Program-made: the position numbers and the translations under genes
Assembly: GCA_004194705.1 (NCBI GenBank)
Contig: SADC01000271.1
Span: 31,774 to 95,773 of the forward strand
Direction of reading: 5' to 3'
Length of the DNA: 64,000 nt
Origin: Ditylenchus dipsaci
Lineage: Eukaryota > Nematoda > Chromadorea > Rhabditida > Anguinidae
Notes under the pieces: model-generated
What the model was told of the DNA's origin: nothing
The model's database searches: none
Seen by the model: only the letters and a program-made list of their open reading frames with translations
Shown here: piece after piece, positions 23,947 to 36,015 of the stretch
Layout: every line of letters begins with the position of its first letter
Numbering within the stretch: the first letter of the stretch is position 1

Positions 23947-25199
23947 TAGCCTAATGCAACGATGTAATTGAAATAATTAAGTTAAAATTTCAGGTAGCCG
24001 AGATATAGCAGGCGGATTATTTTGCTATCTCAACCTAGACAACAACTATCACTACCACTACATAAAAAGGGCAACAGGGAAGCGTTCGGAAGAGGCGATT
24101 AAATGGTCGTTGGCAATTGTCCCGCTAATCTCTCCCTGTTCTCCTCCTGCTAATCATAATAATGTGAAAGTGGTGCAGGGGCGGATATTAGAAGTGCTTC
24201 TACACTTTCACTATTATTTATATTTCTGCTGCTGTTGCATTGGGAATGGCTCTTGGTTTGCTGGGCGGAGTGTTGTCTGATATTGCGCTCAGTGGAGTCA
24301 ACTTTTCACTGGTTGGGTTTTGTTTGTTTTTTATTCGATAAGTGTATTATGATCATGGCGATTAAATTTTTTTGCCAGAAACGATGAAAACCTTTATTTT
24401 GGCTGCACCGAATTTTCGCTAATTTTTTTTTACAATGTTTTTCCCAACTTTCTCAGTTCTACCGAGCAAACAATTTTTCAAACTTTTGTTTCCGCCTTTG
24501 AAGGGTTTGGCAAAGGCGGTATTTTGCACCATCTTGAAAGGAGTAGCCCCTAGAACACATATATCTGACTCACTCTCAGTCGGAAAGCGCATCATCCTGA
24601 CTCAGGATGAAAAGAGCCAAATTAACTGTACAATTTCTTGAGTAATATTTGATGTTGGCATTTTTCCAGACAAATAGAAACACGGACAATTGTCCGGAAA
24701 ATTATCTGGACAAATAGGACAATTTCGGGCAAATAGGGAGAAATAAGATTTATGACAAGTTATGACAAATCGTAACCAGGAGTGTAAGGGGCTAAAGAAT
24801 TAGAGATGCGTTCCCAAGTTACCTTAGAGGTGAACCCTAGCAATACTCTTGCTAATATATGAATTCAGAATCTCGTTTTACCAAATGTCTTTTGAGGAAA
24901 TAAGGAATACCGTTAACGCTCCAGCACACTTCGATTTCTAGTAAAGTCAGGGACGTATCCAGGGGGGGGCTATCTAACCGGGCTGAGGCCCTCCCGCCCT
25001 CTCCCTCGAAAATTTTTTAGCATTTTAAAAGCAACATAAAAGTCGAAAAAGATGTAGGTAAAATGACCTTTGGGGGGTTTAGCCAAATATAGTCGAAAAC
25101 AAACTTTTGGATGCATATCATATCGAGAATTGACTGTGCAGTCATACTTCGAGTTAACGATACCCCTTGGGACCAGCAAATCAAGGGTTTCGTTAAAGG
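23947..25199. other. Gene-free stretch
   Basis: No exon recognised. If the first exon of TMEM164 is in this window, it lies between here and 26.9 kb, but I could not pick it out. Confidence 0.3.
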
Positions 25200-25932
25200 A
25201 GGGGTGAAAGCTGTTAAGGAGATAGTCTCGACACGAAAGGATTAGTCCAAGTTTTGTGTTCTTTAAATGTGGGTTTAGAGCCATATCTTGTCAACAACTC
25301 GGTGTCGCAATGTCTGACAAACTTGTGCAGAATTAAAAAATGAATTAGCATCATCAATATCAGAATTTCTAAATTCCTTCACAAAATGCACTGAAAATCG
25401 AAACGAAAAAGGAAGAAAATTCATCGAAAAAGGTTGATTACTTTTCTTTTACATTTCAATTTTTGGGACATTTATTGACAGAATTGAGAAATTATTGATG
25501 ATGCCAACTTAACTTTTAATTCTGCACAAGTTTGTTAGACATTGCGACACTGAGTTATTGACAAGATATGGCTCTAAACCAGGGATGATATATGTACTTT
25601 TTAAAAAGATTTGTATTTTTTTGGAGAAATGAACTTTTTTGTACTTTTTTTTTCTCGAATAGGCGCCGAAAATGTAAGAAAACATTCGAACTTTTTAAAA
25701 ATTTCGCCTGCTGCACAGTTTTTCATTCGAATTTTCCTAAGACTAAAAGCTTTTAGGTCCTGCCTGATTCTTTTCCCACTTTTCGGAGTTGGTGAGATAT
25801 TTCTCTGAAAACTGCGGGCTGAATTCTGCTTATTGCTGTCTCTAGCTGCCTTATGAGTTTCTACTTTGATATCAATAGTTCGAGAAGTGTGATCAACTAA
25901 ATTCTAAATAGAAAAAGCTGCAAATCTAAATA

Positions 25933-26199
25933 TTAGGTTGTTCGGAAAGTTTGCGGAATTTCGCAACGGTCCCCCGTTGTGTTTTTAGTGTTTTGGTTTT
26001 TGATTTTTTCGCAACGTTGTTGCTTTAAAACCGTTTTGATTTGATCGATTTCATATGGATGAAAATCTTATTCGGCATAAAAAACAAACAACAAGAAACG
26101 GTTTAAATGCAACAGAATTGCAAGAAAACTCGAAAACCAAAACGCTAAAAACACAATAGGGATCATTACGAAATTCCGCGAACTTTCCGAACAACCTAA
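25933..26199. mobile_element. mariner-type MITE
   Basis: Ends TTAGGTTGTTCGGAAAGTTT and its near complement with TA on both sides: the classic mariner terminal repeat. 267 bases, partly palindromic; no transposase. Confidence 0.85.
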
Positions 26200-26202
26200 T
26201 AT

Positions 26203-26441
26203 TAGGGCGTGTCGAAAAATCCGTACTGATTTAATTACAAGCAATATTTGTGGCACTACGTTTTTTTTACCTTAGATTTTTCATCAATTTATCAAAAGTT
26301 TACCACTCATTTTGCAGCTCAAAATCTTGGCTACAAAATGAGTGGTAAACTTTTAAAAATTGATGAAAAATCTAAAGTAAAAACACAATGCCACAGACAT
26401 TGCTTGTGAAAAAAGCGGTCCGAACTTTTGACACGACCTTA
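26203..26441. mobile_element. TIR MITE with inner palindrome
   Basis: Ends TAGGGCGTGTCGAAAAATCC and ...gaacttttgacacgaccta-like, abutting the mariner MITE. Inner palindrome (gtttaccactcattttg...) with 'aaaacacaatgcca' edge words that recur at 29.86-30.00 and 49.2 kb. Confidence 0.65.
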
Positions 26442-26937
26442 TGGTGCGGAAAAGATACAAAATACCAAAAGTCATACAAAAATTTTGTATGAGTTAATTT
26501 AGATTTCGTATGTCTATAGTAACGAAAAATATAATTAAATTGTTTTATTTGTTTGAAAAGTGTTATGTGTTTCATTGGTGTAGAAATAAAAAATTTGAAA
26601 GCGCTTTTATTGAGTTTCGGGAATTGTACTTTTTTTGGCCCCAAAATCTTTTTCTTTTGGAAAATGTACTTATTTTCAAAATTTTGAGATATCATCCCTG
26701 CTCTAAACCCATATTTAAAAAACACAAAACTTGGACTAATCCTTTCGTGTCGAGACTATCTCCTTAACAGCTTTCACCCCTCCTGTAAAAAGTCAGAATA
26801 TCAGTCATTTTACGTAATAACTGCCCAAATAGCAACTTTAAATTGAGATTTGCCTGCACTAAAAATAAAAAAGGCTAGTCAAACCTGAGCCTGTCCTGAT
26901 TTTCACCCCATTCGCAACATTAATCATTGCTTTTTAG

Positions 26938-29900
26938 GCAGGAAATGGTGGGCCAGAGTGTATTGATGTAGGTGCTAATGGCAACTTACCCATTTACTAA
27001 TTTTAATTTTCAGTACATTCCGCCTTGGCAGAGATGGCTTGAAACACTCATTTTTTCATCTGTGGTTAGTTATACTTATAATTTTTACTCCGTAGGCTGG
27101 GAATTTGGCTAAATGCATAAACCATGGCCGCAGCCGGCTAAAAAACAAATCCTAAAAATAAAAAGAAACAAAACCAGAAAAAATTCTGCATCTGCTTTTT
27201 ATTACATGAAAAATCGGAGCAATTCTGGAACACCCAGTCCAGTCGATTCTAGAACATCAACCCCAGCAAATCGCCTTGGACCTCGAAGCTGATTTTTTTT
27301 TGAAAAAATTCTTATTTACTATTTTTTGAGTTTACTTTATATTTTCAAATGAAATTGTAAAAGTTAAGAAAAAGTATAGAGACAAAACTATAGAAAAAAG
27401 CAAAATAAAAATTTTTCCAAAAAAATCAACTAGGGAAACCAAGGCAATTTGCTCGGATGGTGGGTTCCAGAATTAAAAAACCCAAAAACTCGAATAAAAT
27501 TTGATTTTTTCTAAAATCGATACATTTATCCGACTATTCAGAGTTTCTACGGCATCTACTGCTCGATTGGTAACCTTGAATTTGGCTCCACCACTCCCCC
27601 AGCCCAAATTGTGATCGACAAAAAAGCTTTGACAAACGGGAATTCTGAGAATGGCAAAGACTTGGCAGCAGACACAAGGGAGATTAAGTGCCATTCCAAT
27701 ATAACACAGACCAAGCAAGTGGCCCAAACCTACATTCAGACCCTCCTCTCCAACGTTGTGGACACTGTTCCGGCCCTTGGTTTTGTACAACAAATCCCCA
27801 CCAGAGAACTTATATTCAGATTTTATGTAACCGTGTTTGTGATTGAGCTGTGCTACAAAACACTCACCAGGTTCATAGATTTTTAATTTTTCTGACCTCA
27901 ATGACGGTCACGGATTTTCTCCGTGGTTTGCTTTATTGGCTTACAGGTTAAAACCGGTTTTCAGGTGTTATAAGGGAGCCTCGCGAACTTGTTTTTCACT
28001 CGCCCAGGAAAGTTTGGTCATATTGAATAGCCAGTATGCGACTTTAAATCAAATCTGTTGAGATCTCGAATTCATAGGCCAAAAAGTTGGGATTCACAGG
28101 CTGGTGACGAATTTAAAAAACCACAAGAGGCTTTATACAAGCACGTGCTTGCAAGCATCCTCCAGGTGCTAGCACCAACTAGGTCACAGGTTCGAATACC
28201 ACTGGGTGCACATCCTTTTTTACCCACTTTTATTCACAAATTTGGGTGTCAAAATGATCCTCAGCCTATTAGTTATCCAACAAAATTTTTAGAACAGGCA
28301 AAAGTTCAGAAACTAGAGTAAAAAATAAAGTGTGCACCCAGCAGTATTTGAACCTGTGACCCAAAAAGATTCCTTCAAAATTCAAAAATGCCTTGCCCTC
28401 CCCTATTGTTTTTCAATACTTTAGTAGACTTCTTATCTCAAATTTCGATGCCTATTTGCCCGAGATATCAACAGATTTGATGTAAATCGCATATTGGATA
28501 TGCGATTTGACCAAACTCCTTCTGATCAACTGGGGCAATGAAAAACAAGTCGGATTATTTTTCAAACCCTCAAAAATCTGAAAAAATTTTACTGTCGATC
28601 GAGATTTTTTGGCGTGCTCAACTAAGATCCAATAAGTACAATTGGTAGAGGTTAAGCAATTGATACAGGTTACGAGAGTTAAGAAAATTCAGAAAACAGC
28701 TTTGCAAAATATTTTCTGTAGGCCGAGATATATGTCCCTAAAGTTGGGGGGGGGCGGCTTCATTAAAAGGGTCGGCCTATTAGAGCGAATACGGTAATTA
28801 GGGATGGTCGAGCGGAGGGCTTGAAATCCAACCAGATTTGTTACTTAGCCTAACTACTCTTAAGTTGTAAGTTAGCTACTTTATGTAACTTAGCTTCTCT
28901 ATTTATGCTAGGTTATAGCACTAAATATAAAGTTTAAAAACAAATGGCTAAAGCGATTCCAAACCTAAAAGCATTTAATTCAGAGTATGGAGATGCTTTT
29001 TCTGATATCAACAAACTCATATAAAATAAGTGAGAAAATTTCAGGACATTGATCTTCTTCCTGAACCCCTGTCATTTGTCCACTGTTTTGCAGTTAATTT
29101 TGGTGCGCACTTTTTAATTTTACACATTTTTCGAGGTAATGAAAATTATTGTTTAGTTAAAAATCCCACAGGAGAATCATGGTCCCTGGGCTGTTCAGGT
29201 AAATTTTTTAAGATAAAAAGTTTTGTAATACGATGATGCTCACCGAATTTTAAAATAGTATTTTCTTTTTTGGCTTAGTCTACGCGCGTGGTTAGGCAGG
29301 GTCAAAATTGAAAAATGCCGTCTTTTGCGTGAATACTGCCGTCTTTTTCTAAATGCTGCCGTCTTTTTTCCAAATATTGCTGTCTTTTTGAAAAATTTGG
29401 AAAAAGACGGCGGATTTGGATAAAAAATGGCATTTTTGAGTCTAAAAACGGCAAAAAGCTGTCGCGCGCATCAAATATCGAATTTAGCTTGTAAAATTTA
29501 TCTTAAATATCTTGTGAATTACCCTTTTCACAGTCCAATAAACTTTATTTCAGCTGTTTCGATTCCATTTGTACACGGTGAGAGTTATTAACTGTTTATT
29601 ATTCATTTGAAAAATCACTGTTTTGTTAATTCAGGTTCCCGGCGCTTTAATGGCCCTGGCTTTTCCTATTCTCAATACTAGATTGGTGAGTAGATCAGAG
29701 TCATAAAACAAAACATCATGTAGCTATTTTTAGATGATTGGAGAAATGTTCATCTATTTTGTTCAACATATTCTCATTGTTAGTGTGCCATTCTACTTGA
29801 TGTCTATTAAAGGTAGTTAGAACAAAATATCAAAACATCCGCAAAACTCGTGCATTTGAAATTTTTTTTTGGCATTGTGTTTTTCTACAAAATTCAACGC

Positions 29901-32111
29901 GTTTTTCAAAGAGTTGACACTGCATTTTGTAAAGGATCTCAGCTACAAAATAAGTGGTAACTTTTTTAAAAATGGTCGGAAAATATTATATAAAACACAA
30001 TGCTACATTTTTTTTTAAAAAGGGACTAACTTTCCTGACAACCAAGCACACGAAAATTCTCGAAATGCGACCAGAAATCCACTTTTAACTAGAAAAATTC
30101 CACGGATTCCAAGAAAAATATTTTTTTAAACGCCCGTAGACGAACCTTTTTACTTTTAGGCCAACCCTACTAAAGAATATGAGGCACAGTTTCAAAATGT
30201 ATTATAGCTAAAAATCTGCAATGCAGTTGCGAATGTCACTACAATTTTAAAAATGTAGTGCTGTTTTCAAAACTGTAGTACTGTTTCAAAAATTTATGCT
30301 ACAATTGTCTTAAAACAGTACAGTACAGTTTCAAAACTGTAGTACCACTTTGCAACTCTCCTAGAGTTTTTCAACTGTAGTACAGTTTGAAATTGTACTA
30401 CAGTTTCTGGAACTGTAGCATAGTTTTTCGTCATTATTGACATCACTGCATGGCAGTCTGTAGTGCTCAGGCCAAATTTTTGGAAAGTGACCCAAAAACA
30501 GGTTTTAAGCTAACTTTTTCTGCTTAATACAATACAAGAAACGTTTCTAAACAGTTTCCAATAAAAATATTGAAAAATTTTCAGAAAATTTTTACTTCAA
30601 CTCATGAAGGCCAGATGGTCTTTTTAGAGTATTTTAGGGTCATTTTTCAATTATTTTCACATTTTATAGGCTTAGACTTAGGCAAGGGTAGGCCAGAATA
30701 AGTTAGGACGGGGTCAAAAATTCTTTCCAACCAGTGTTTGGACCTCGTACTTGGCTCGTACTTGGTACTTTGTATTTTTCGTCCTAGAAATTCTTCTTTT
30801 TTCTTAAAAGTTTTAAACTAGATGCCTTCAGAACAACCACAGCTATATTTTTACAAATAAATATACCTGTGTTGAGATTATAAATCGTTATATATTGATG
30901 TTTTAAGTGCAAGTACGAGCTCAGGTACGACTGCTCGTTCTGAAGGCATCTAGTTTAAAACTTTTAAGAAAAAAGAAGAATTTCTAGGACGAAAATACAA
31001 AGTACCAAGTACGAGCAAGTAGGAGCCAAGTACGAGGTCCAAACACTGTTTCCAACTTTAAAAAGTAAGAAAAATATTTTTTAGTCCATCCTAACATACG
31101 CTGGCCTATCCTTACCTAAGCCTTAAGCCTAAAATGTACACCAGATGGACCAAGTCAAAGAGGCGTGATAAGCCAAACGGCACTGGCAACCACAAATACA
31201 TGTTTATACCACAGTTTCTATACGAAAAAGGTCCTCAATATTTAAAATCCAAAAATTATTATTTTTCTTATATCCGACCAAAATTAAGTCAAAAATAGTC
31301 TTAAAAGTCCTCAAAAAGACCATCTGGCCTTGATGAGTTTTAGTCAAATTTTTTGAAAAAAGTTTTAATTTTTAATCGCAAACTGTTTAGAAATGTTTAT
31401 TGTGTCATGTTTAGCAGGAAAAAGTGCTTAGAACGTGTTTTGGGTGACTTTTAAAAAATTTGGGGTGTAGGGGTGGTGGGGGTAAATGGATAAGTACCGT
31501 GCTTAGTGGTTAATCAGTGCGCACTGTGGTTCGTATCCCACTGGTAGAATAATTTTTCTTCGACTTTTATTACATCGTGTCCGTTTATTTTCGTTCTAAT
31601 TTTGCTGTTATTTCAACCGCATTTTAAAATATTTTCCTATCGGTGGCGGGCATGTCCAAGAGGACTTTTTTTAAATCTTCATAAAAAATTGACTCGCCCT
31701 AGATGGACTCGAACTCGGAATCTTTTTTCAATTTTATAGCTAATTTAGTAATTTTCAGCCAAAGTTTTTTGCAGATACTTACTCTCCCGAATCTCTGACC
31801 AACTATTCATGGCCTATGTTTTCGGCCTCACTGCTGGTTCTCTACCACTTCCTGTTTCTGCAAACTGTGAGCCTGCTGACCCAGGTCAACCTGAACTGTA
31901 TTATGTGTCCAGCTGTCAGTGACCCCTTAGAGGCAGATTCTACAGAATCCTGGCTGTGGGCCATCAAAGTCTACTGGCTGTTCCTTTACTCACCAAGCTT
32001 TACAGTTTTGCTTACCTGTATTTGACTGCAATGTTCCAGGTGGAGGTGGAGCAGAAACACTCCCGAAAAAATGTGATTAGTCATGCATTTGTGTTTGTTC
32101 ATGTTGGTTAG
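26938..32111 (+). CDS. TMEM164: TMEM164-like multipass membrane acyltransferase
   Basis: TMEM164 is a conserved multipass protein reported as an acyltransferase acting on ether phospholipids. Exons: 26938-26967 (AGNGGPECID), 27014-27064, 27542-27870, 29045-29102, 29172-29198, 29554-29577, 29635-29685, 29734-29812, 31775-32111. Phases agree throughout. Landmarks: YIPPWQRWLETLIF, LIFRFYVTVFVIELCYKT, FFLNPCHLSTVLQ (the family NPCH motif), GALMALAFPILNTRL, MFIYFVQHILIVSVPFYLM, YHFLFLQTVSLLTQVNLN, CIMCPAVSDP. After SDP (about 31925) the family match moves to another frame (FYRILAVGHQSLLAV...), as if a run of four C were one base short; the listed end is the stop in that second frame. The first exon with the start codon was not found. 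The 110-residue exon at 27.5 kb has a long hydrophilic insert. Confidence 0.9.
28120..28360. repeat. Pair of tRNA-like tails in inverted orientation
   Basis: A plus-strand B box and acceptor-like tail (ggttcgaataccactgggtg) lies at 28189-28211, and a mirrored copy (tgcacccagcagtatttgaa) at 28335-28354. Between them is the 'gtcaaaatgatcctcagcc' repeat also seen at 1.35 and 62.87 kb. It resembles the 313-709 family. Intronic in TMEM164. Confidence 0.5.
29850..30010. repeat. Small palindromic MITE
   Basis: Mirrored words 'ggcattgtgttttt' and 'aaaacacaatgcta' with aaaatgagt/aaaataagtggtaac core; related to the 26.27-26.40 kb palindrome. In the last TMEM164 intron. Confidence 0.5.
30480..31465. 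mobile_element. Foldback element in TMEM164 intron
   Basis: Arms 'gtgacccaaaaacaggttttaagc', 'aagaaacgtttctaaacagttt' and 'aaggccagatggtctttt' at the left are mirrored at 31310-31465. A hAT MITE is inserted at its centre. Confidence 0.7.
30732..31048. mobile_element. hAT MITE (317 bases)
   Basis: Ends CAGTGTTTGGACCTCGTACT and its complement, exact 8-base duplications tttccaac at 30724-30731 and 31049-31056. Almost fully palindromic (arms about 130 bases, e.g. aaaagttttaaactagatgc). Its gtacgag words are shared with the 37535-38514 element. Confidence 0.9.
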
Positions 32112-32932
32112 CTTGCATTTTTTTATTGGAATAAACGCTAGAGCATTGATGTTTATATATTAAAGCACCTACACCGCTTTTACAATCAACATAAAAATGG
32201 AAAAATTGTTTAAAAGACGTTTTCTGTAATTTCGGAGAAGTCTTTATAAATGTCTCTGTCACCTCATTTTTTGGCAAAAAATTTTTTCCGGATCATCCTC
32301 TTTCCCTGTCCAATCATGAACAACTTTAAATTTGATCGACATACTTTTTTCATCAAAATGTATGCGCAACTCACTTGCCCAGATGTCCATGTTAATGACC
32401 TATCTGAAAACATTGAACCACAAAGTCAAGGATCTTGATTTTCGAGAGAAAGAGTCGGCAGTCTCTAATAGTCGCAAATAATTTGTGGAGAAGTTCCTCA
32501 ATTTCAAGCTTAATCTTGTCGAAGAAGACAGTGACTTGCCCCCTATAATTGCTACTGGTGTTGTGCTTATTCTTGCCTTCCACTGTAAGTTATAACCTTT
32601 TAACTAATCACTAGGGACGAAAAATTTCAGCAAAACCTTTTTTAGTTGATAGATTTTTTAAACAAGTAGATAAAATATAAATATTAGCCCCTCCTCAAAA
32701 CTGACAAAATATGTTTGGGGCCATTTAAACTACCGTATTCTCTCTAATTATACACCACTCTCTAATTATACACCACCCTCGAGGAGGGGTTAAAAAATTT
32801 TACACCACTCTCTAATTTTACATCACCCTCAAAAAGCTTATACTAGGTAATTACAAAAAAGATCTTTAATAATTTTAAAAATTTTTACCGAAACGAAATC
32901 CAAGGGTACCTGGAGCAGAAACATATTTACAG
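32112..32932. other. Unassigned stretch with possible coding traces
   Basis: No confident exon. Around 32390-32585 the plus strand has fragments such as KTLNHKVKDLDFREKES and LVEEDSDLPPIIATGVV in one frame, separated by a stop. Because a pogo-like transposase end follows at 32933, this could be older transposon sequence. Left end of a TACCGTA-type MITE at 32732. Confidence 0.25.
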
Positions 32933-33046
32933 TGGATCTACGAGGGATGGGAGAATTTACCAAAACAAGCAATTGCGAACTCCTTCAAGACATGTGGTGT
33001 AACAAACGCGCTCGATAGTTTCGAAGGTGGGTTCATTAATCGCTAA
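32933..33046 (+). pseudogene. pogo/Tigger-type transposase C-terminal fragment
   Basis: An open fragment reads WIYEGWENLPKQAIANSFKT then CGVTNALDSFEG. The pattern W-x4-W-x6-I-x3-F-x2-CG-[IV]-[ST]-N-A-[LM]-D is the usual end of the DDE domain in pogo/Tigger and related transposases. No upstream catalytic motifs in frame nearby, so it is a relic. It may account for the pogo-like MITEs in this window. Confidence 0.6.
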
Positions 33047-33070
33047 AAATATTAGAGAAATGTTCAAACA

Positions 33071-33113
33071 CTCTTAAGACTTAAGACTTAAGTCTTAAGA
33101 CTTAAGACAAATA
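33071..33113. repeat. Self-complementary cttaagact tandem
   Basis: Five units of cttaagact / agtcttaag, palindromic as a whole (centre near 33.09 kb). Confidence 0.6.
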
Positions 33114-33644
33114 TGACCAAAAGTGTCTATAAATATTGAGTTTGAAAAATTATCCGAGGATAGACTAAGCTAACTTTTCAAATTCAATATTTAGAGGCAC
33201 TTTTAGTAATATTTTAAGTTTGGTAAAGCCAAAAATACTTTTTTAACTACCAAAATGTTTCTTGTAACCTAGGCTACAAACCTTGTAAATCATCATTATA
33301 ATCAGCTCAAACCTGTACGATAAATTCCATTTCAGCCTCACAGATTCAAAAAAATATCCGCAGCTGCGGACATATTTTTGCATTTAGTGCTAGCTCTGGT
33401 TACCGATGAGCGATTCAGATGATTGTAATAAAATCTGAAGATAAAACTTGTATATATTTTTGTTTGCAAAAAACTGCTTTTCAAAAAGTGGACTGAACTC
33501 CGAGATATATCACTTTTAGCCACGGAAGTTGTTACTACTATTGTTGCTACGGCCCCAGAATGCAGAAAATCACAAAAAAAAATTCTGCCTTGTACCCCTT
33601 GTTGTCATTTTTCACTCATTGAAATTAGATTTATTAAAAATTTC

Positions 33645-33920
33645 GAAATTCTGACACCAAATTTGTGATCAGCGCATCGAATTTCCTTGCACAAGCTACT
33701 CTTTTACGCCAAAAATTTGTTGTCATATTTAAAATATGATATTTTAAATTCTGTGCAACACAACAAACATTCAAAGAAAGCAGTACGTACGCGTAGTCAC
33801 TAAATGGTTACTGTCTTGCATGCAGTTTAAAATAGGACAGTCAATTTTGGTGTTTAAGAGTAGATTTGTAAGAAAATCAGGTACGCTGATCACGAATTTA
33901 GTGTCAGAATCACGAAATCG
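33645..33920. mobile_element. TIR MITE, 'ttctgacacca' family
   Basis: Ends attctgacaccaaatttgtg and ...cacgaatttagtgtcagaat. Same outer word as the elements at 36.38, 40.02-40.28 and 51.56-51.78 kb. Non-coding. Confidence 0.6.
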
Positions 33921-34241
33921 CTGTTCTATAAATTCATAGATTCAATAAATTCAATTTTAATGGGTGGAAAATGACCACAGAGGGACCGAGGCAAATTTTT
34001 TTGCTCGATTTTCTTCAATCTAATGACGGGAAACATCAATTTAGAAACCAAATATTGTTAGTCATGAAGATCAATCTTTTAAAATTTCACTAAAAACAGT
34101 CATACGAGCGTTCTTGGAACTTATGTTAATACTGAATATGTAAGTGCACGTAAATGCTTTGTTTTTTTCAACTAAATAAATGTGTGGGTTGTTAAAAACA
34201 TTAATTCCAAACTGAGTTAAACTTAAATCATTGTTCAATGG

Positions 34242-35025
34242 CTCAAATAGAAATGTACCACCAAATGTGAGAATTTGGCCGCCTTTTTTATTTTTTTGGC
34301 CGCCTTTTTTGAATTTCAAATTAAAAAATAGAAATTGGCCGCCTTTTTTTTTAAATTGGCCGCCTTTTTTCTTGTCAATTCCTGTTTTTCAAATTTTAGC
34401 TTCAATTGATGGTAATTTTGCTCTTTATGATAGCAAAAATGAAAGCGCAGAATCTGGGCTACGTACTGGTATAAAAAAAGGGTGAACTTATAGGAAAAAG
34501 TTAGAAAATATAATCAAAAACACCTAGAGGGCTATTTCGGCCTCTATCTCCTAAATGGTTTTTGTGTAATTTGAACGTTTTTTGAATTACAGCTTTTACA
34601 AGTTGGTACTATCTCTTTCTATAATAGCAAATACGAAAGCTCAGAACTTTGGCTACTCACTAATTTGAAAAAAGTGTCAACTTGTAAGGTAAAATTCAAA
34701 AAATTACACAAAAACCATTTAGCAGGTAGAGGCCGAAATAACCATCTAGGTGTTTTTGATTACATTTTCTAATTTTTTCCTATAAGTTCACGATTTTTTC
34801 ATACCAATATGCAGCCCAGATTCTGGGCTTTCATTTTTGCCATCATTAAGAGCAAAGTTACCATCAAATTAGAGCTAAAATTTGAAAAACAGGAATGGAC
34901 AAGAAAAAAAGGCGGCCAATTTTTTAAAAAAGGCGGCCAAATTCTATTTTTTTATTATGAATTTAAAAAGGCGGCCAAAAAAATTAAAAAGGCGGCCAAA
35001 TTCTCACTTTTGGTGGTACATTTCT
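34242..35025. mobile_element. TIR element with ggcggccaa subrepeats
   Basis: Ends GAAATGTACCACCAAA and ...TTTTGGTGGTACATTTC, followed inward by four copies of ttggccgccttttttt on each side; the middle also folds back (gctttcgtatttgctattat words). 'Proteins' across it are poly-lysine type by-products. Confidence 0.75.
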
Positions 35026-35465
35026 CATACAGCCTTGTTCAATTAACAGTAGCTCCAACAGATGAAACTCTGACAGTGCTTTTCCAGTATTTTTTGCCTT
35101 TTCTTTACGTTACTAGCTTTAAAATGCACAAATAACGATGTTTCGGATGATTTCGGGTCATGACCGTGTAAGATAGTTAACCTTTTTTTATAAAAATTGT
35201 TTTACGCTCAATAAAGTATTTTCGTTACCTTTTACAGTATAAAAACACATTTAAAATAATATATTTTACAAATTAGAAAAATTTTCAGTATACAAAAATT
35301 GTCACAGTTTTTTTTTTACTTTCGTGTCAAGAAAAAAATATTAAAAGCTCTCAATCTTGAGAGGAAACGCTTATTTGAATCAAATCCTTGAGTTTATCTA
35401 ATCAATTTCTTAATTGAAAATAAGTTTGTCCAAAGGCTCTTTTCCAATAATCTTTATACTGTGAT

Positions 35466-35810
35466 GGCTAAAAATATTTTGGCCGGCCAAATTATTCTAT
35501 TTTCCCCGCCAAATTATTCATTTACCCCGTCAAATCTTAAAAATGAGTATTTCTCGGTGTTCATATGTCGTAAACATTTTTCTTTTGATCATCTGATTTG
35601 ATCATGAAAGAGGAGTTGTTTCATAAAAATGGGTATTTCTCAATTTTTTCAACGACAAGGGGTCAGTTGATAGCTTAACAGAAACTAGAGATTCAGGGCT
35701 ACATGATGATCAAAAGAAAAAATTTTACGACATATGAACACCGAGAAATACTCATTTTTATGATTTGGCGGGGTAAAAGAATAATTTGGCGGGTGAAAGT
35801 ACTTACAGCC
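35466..35810. mobile_element. Foldback MITE, copy 2
   Basis: Second copy of the 14829-15244 element; same arm words and order, with about 60 bases missing in the left half. Confidence 0.8.
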
Positions 35811-36015
35811 ATACTGTGATAAACATGCGCGATCAAAAATTATTCAGATTTTTTTCGCTCCTAGTTAATTCTTTTTTATCGCTTCTCTACGATAAACAAT
35901 CCAATAAATTTCAACCATGCTGGTCTATACCAATCTACAATTTTATTTTCCAAATAGACACGTAACTACAAGTAAGTTTTTTTCATCTTCAGCTTAGCTT
36001 GTAAATTTATTTTAG

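Larger units (their letters stand above)
25200..26790. mobile_element. Nested foldback region
   Basis: Outer mirrored arms: 25200-25285 (ggaggggtgaaagctgttaa...) against 26695-26788. A second mirrored pair is 25284-25335 against 25512-25577 (agccatatcttgtcaa...). The first arm begins after a pogo-like end (gtgcagtcatacttcgagtt at 25128). A mariner MITE and a second TIR MITE were inserted into it. No coding. Confidence 0.6.

Noticed and set aside
27473..27901. 142-residue minus-strand frame
   Set aside because: It is the shadow of the 110-residue TMEM164 exon on the plus strand, which matches the family.
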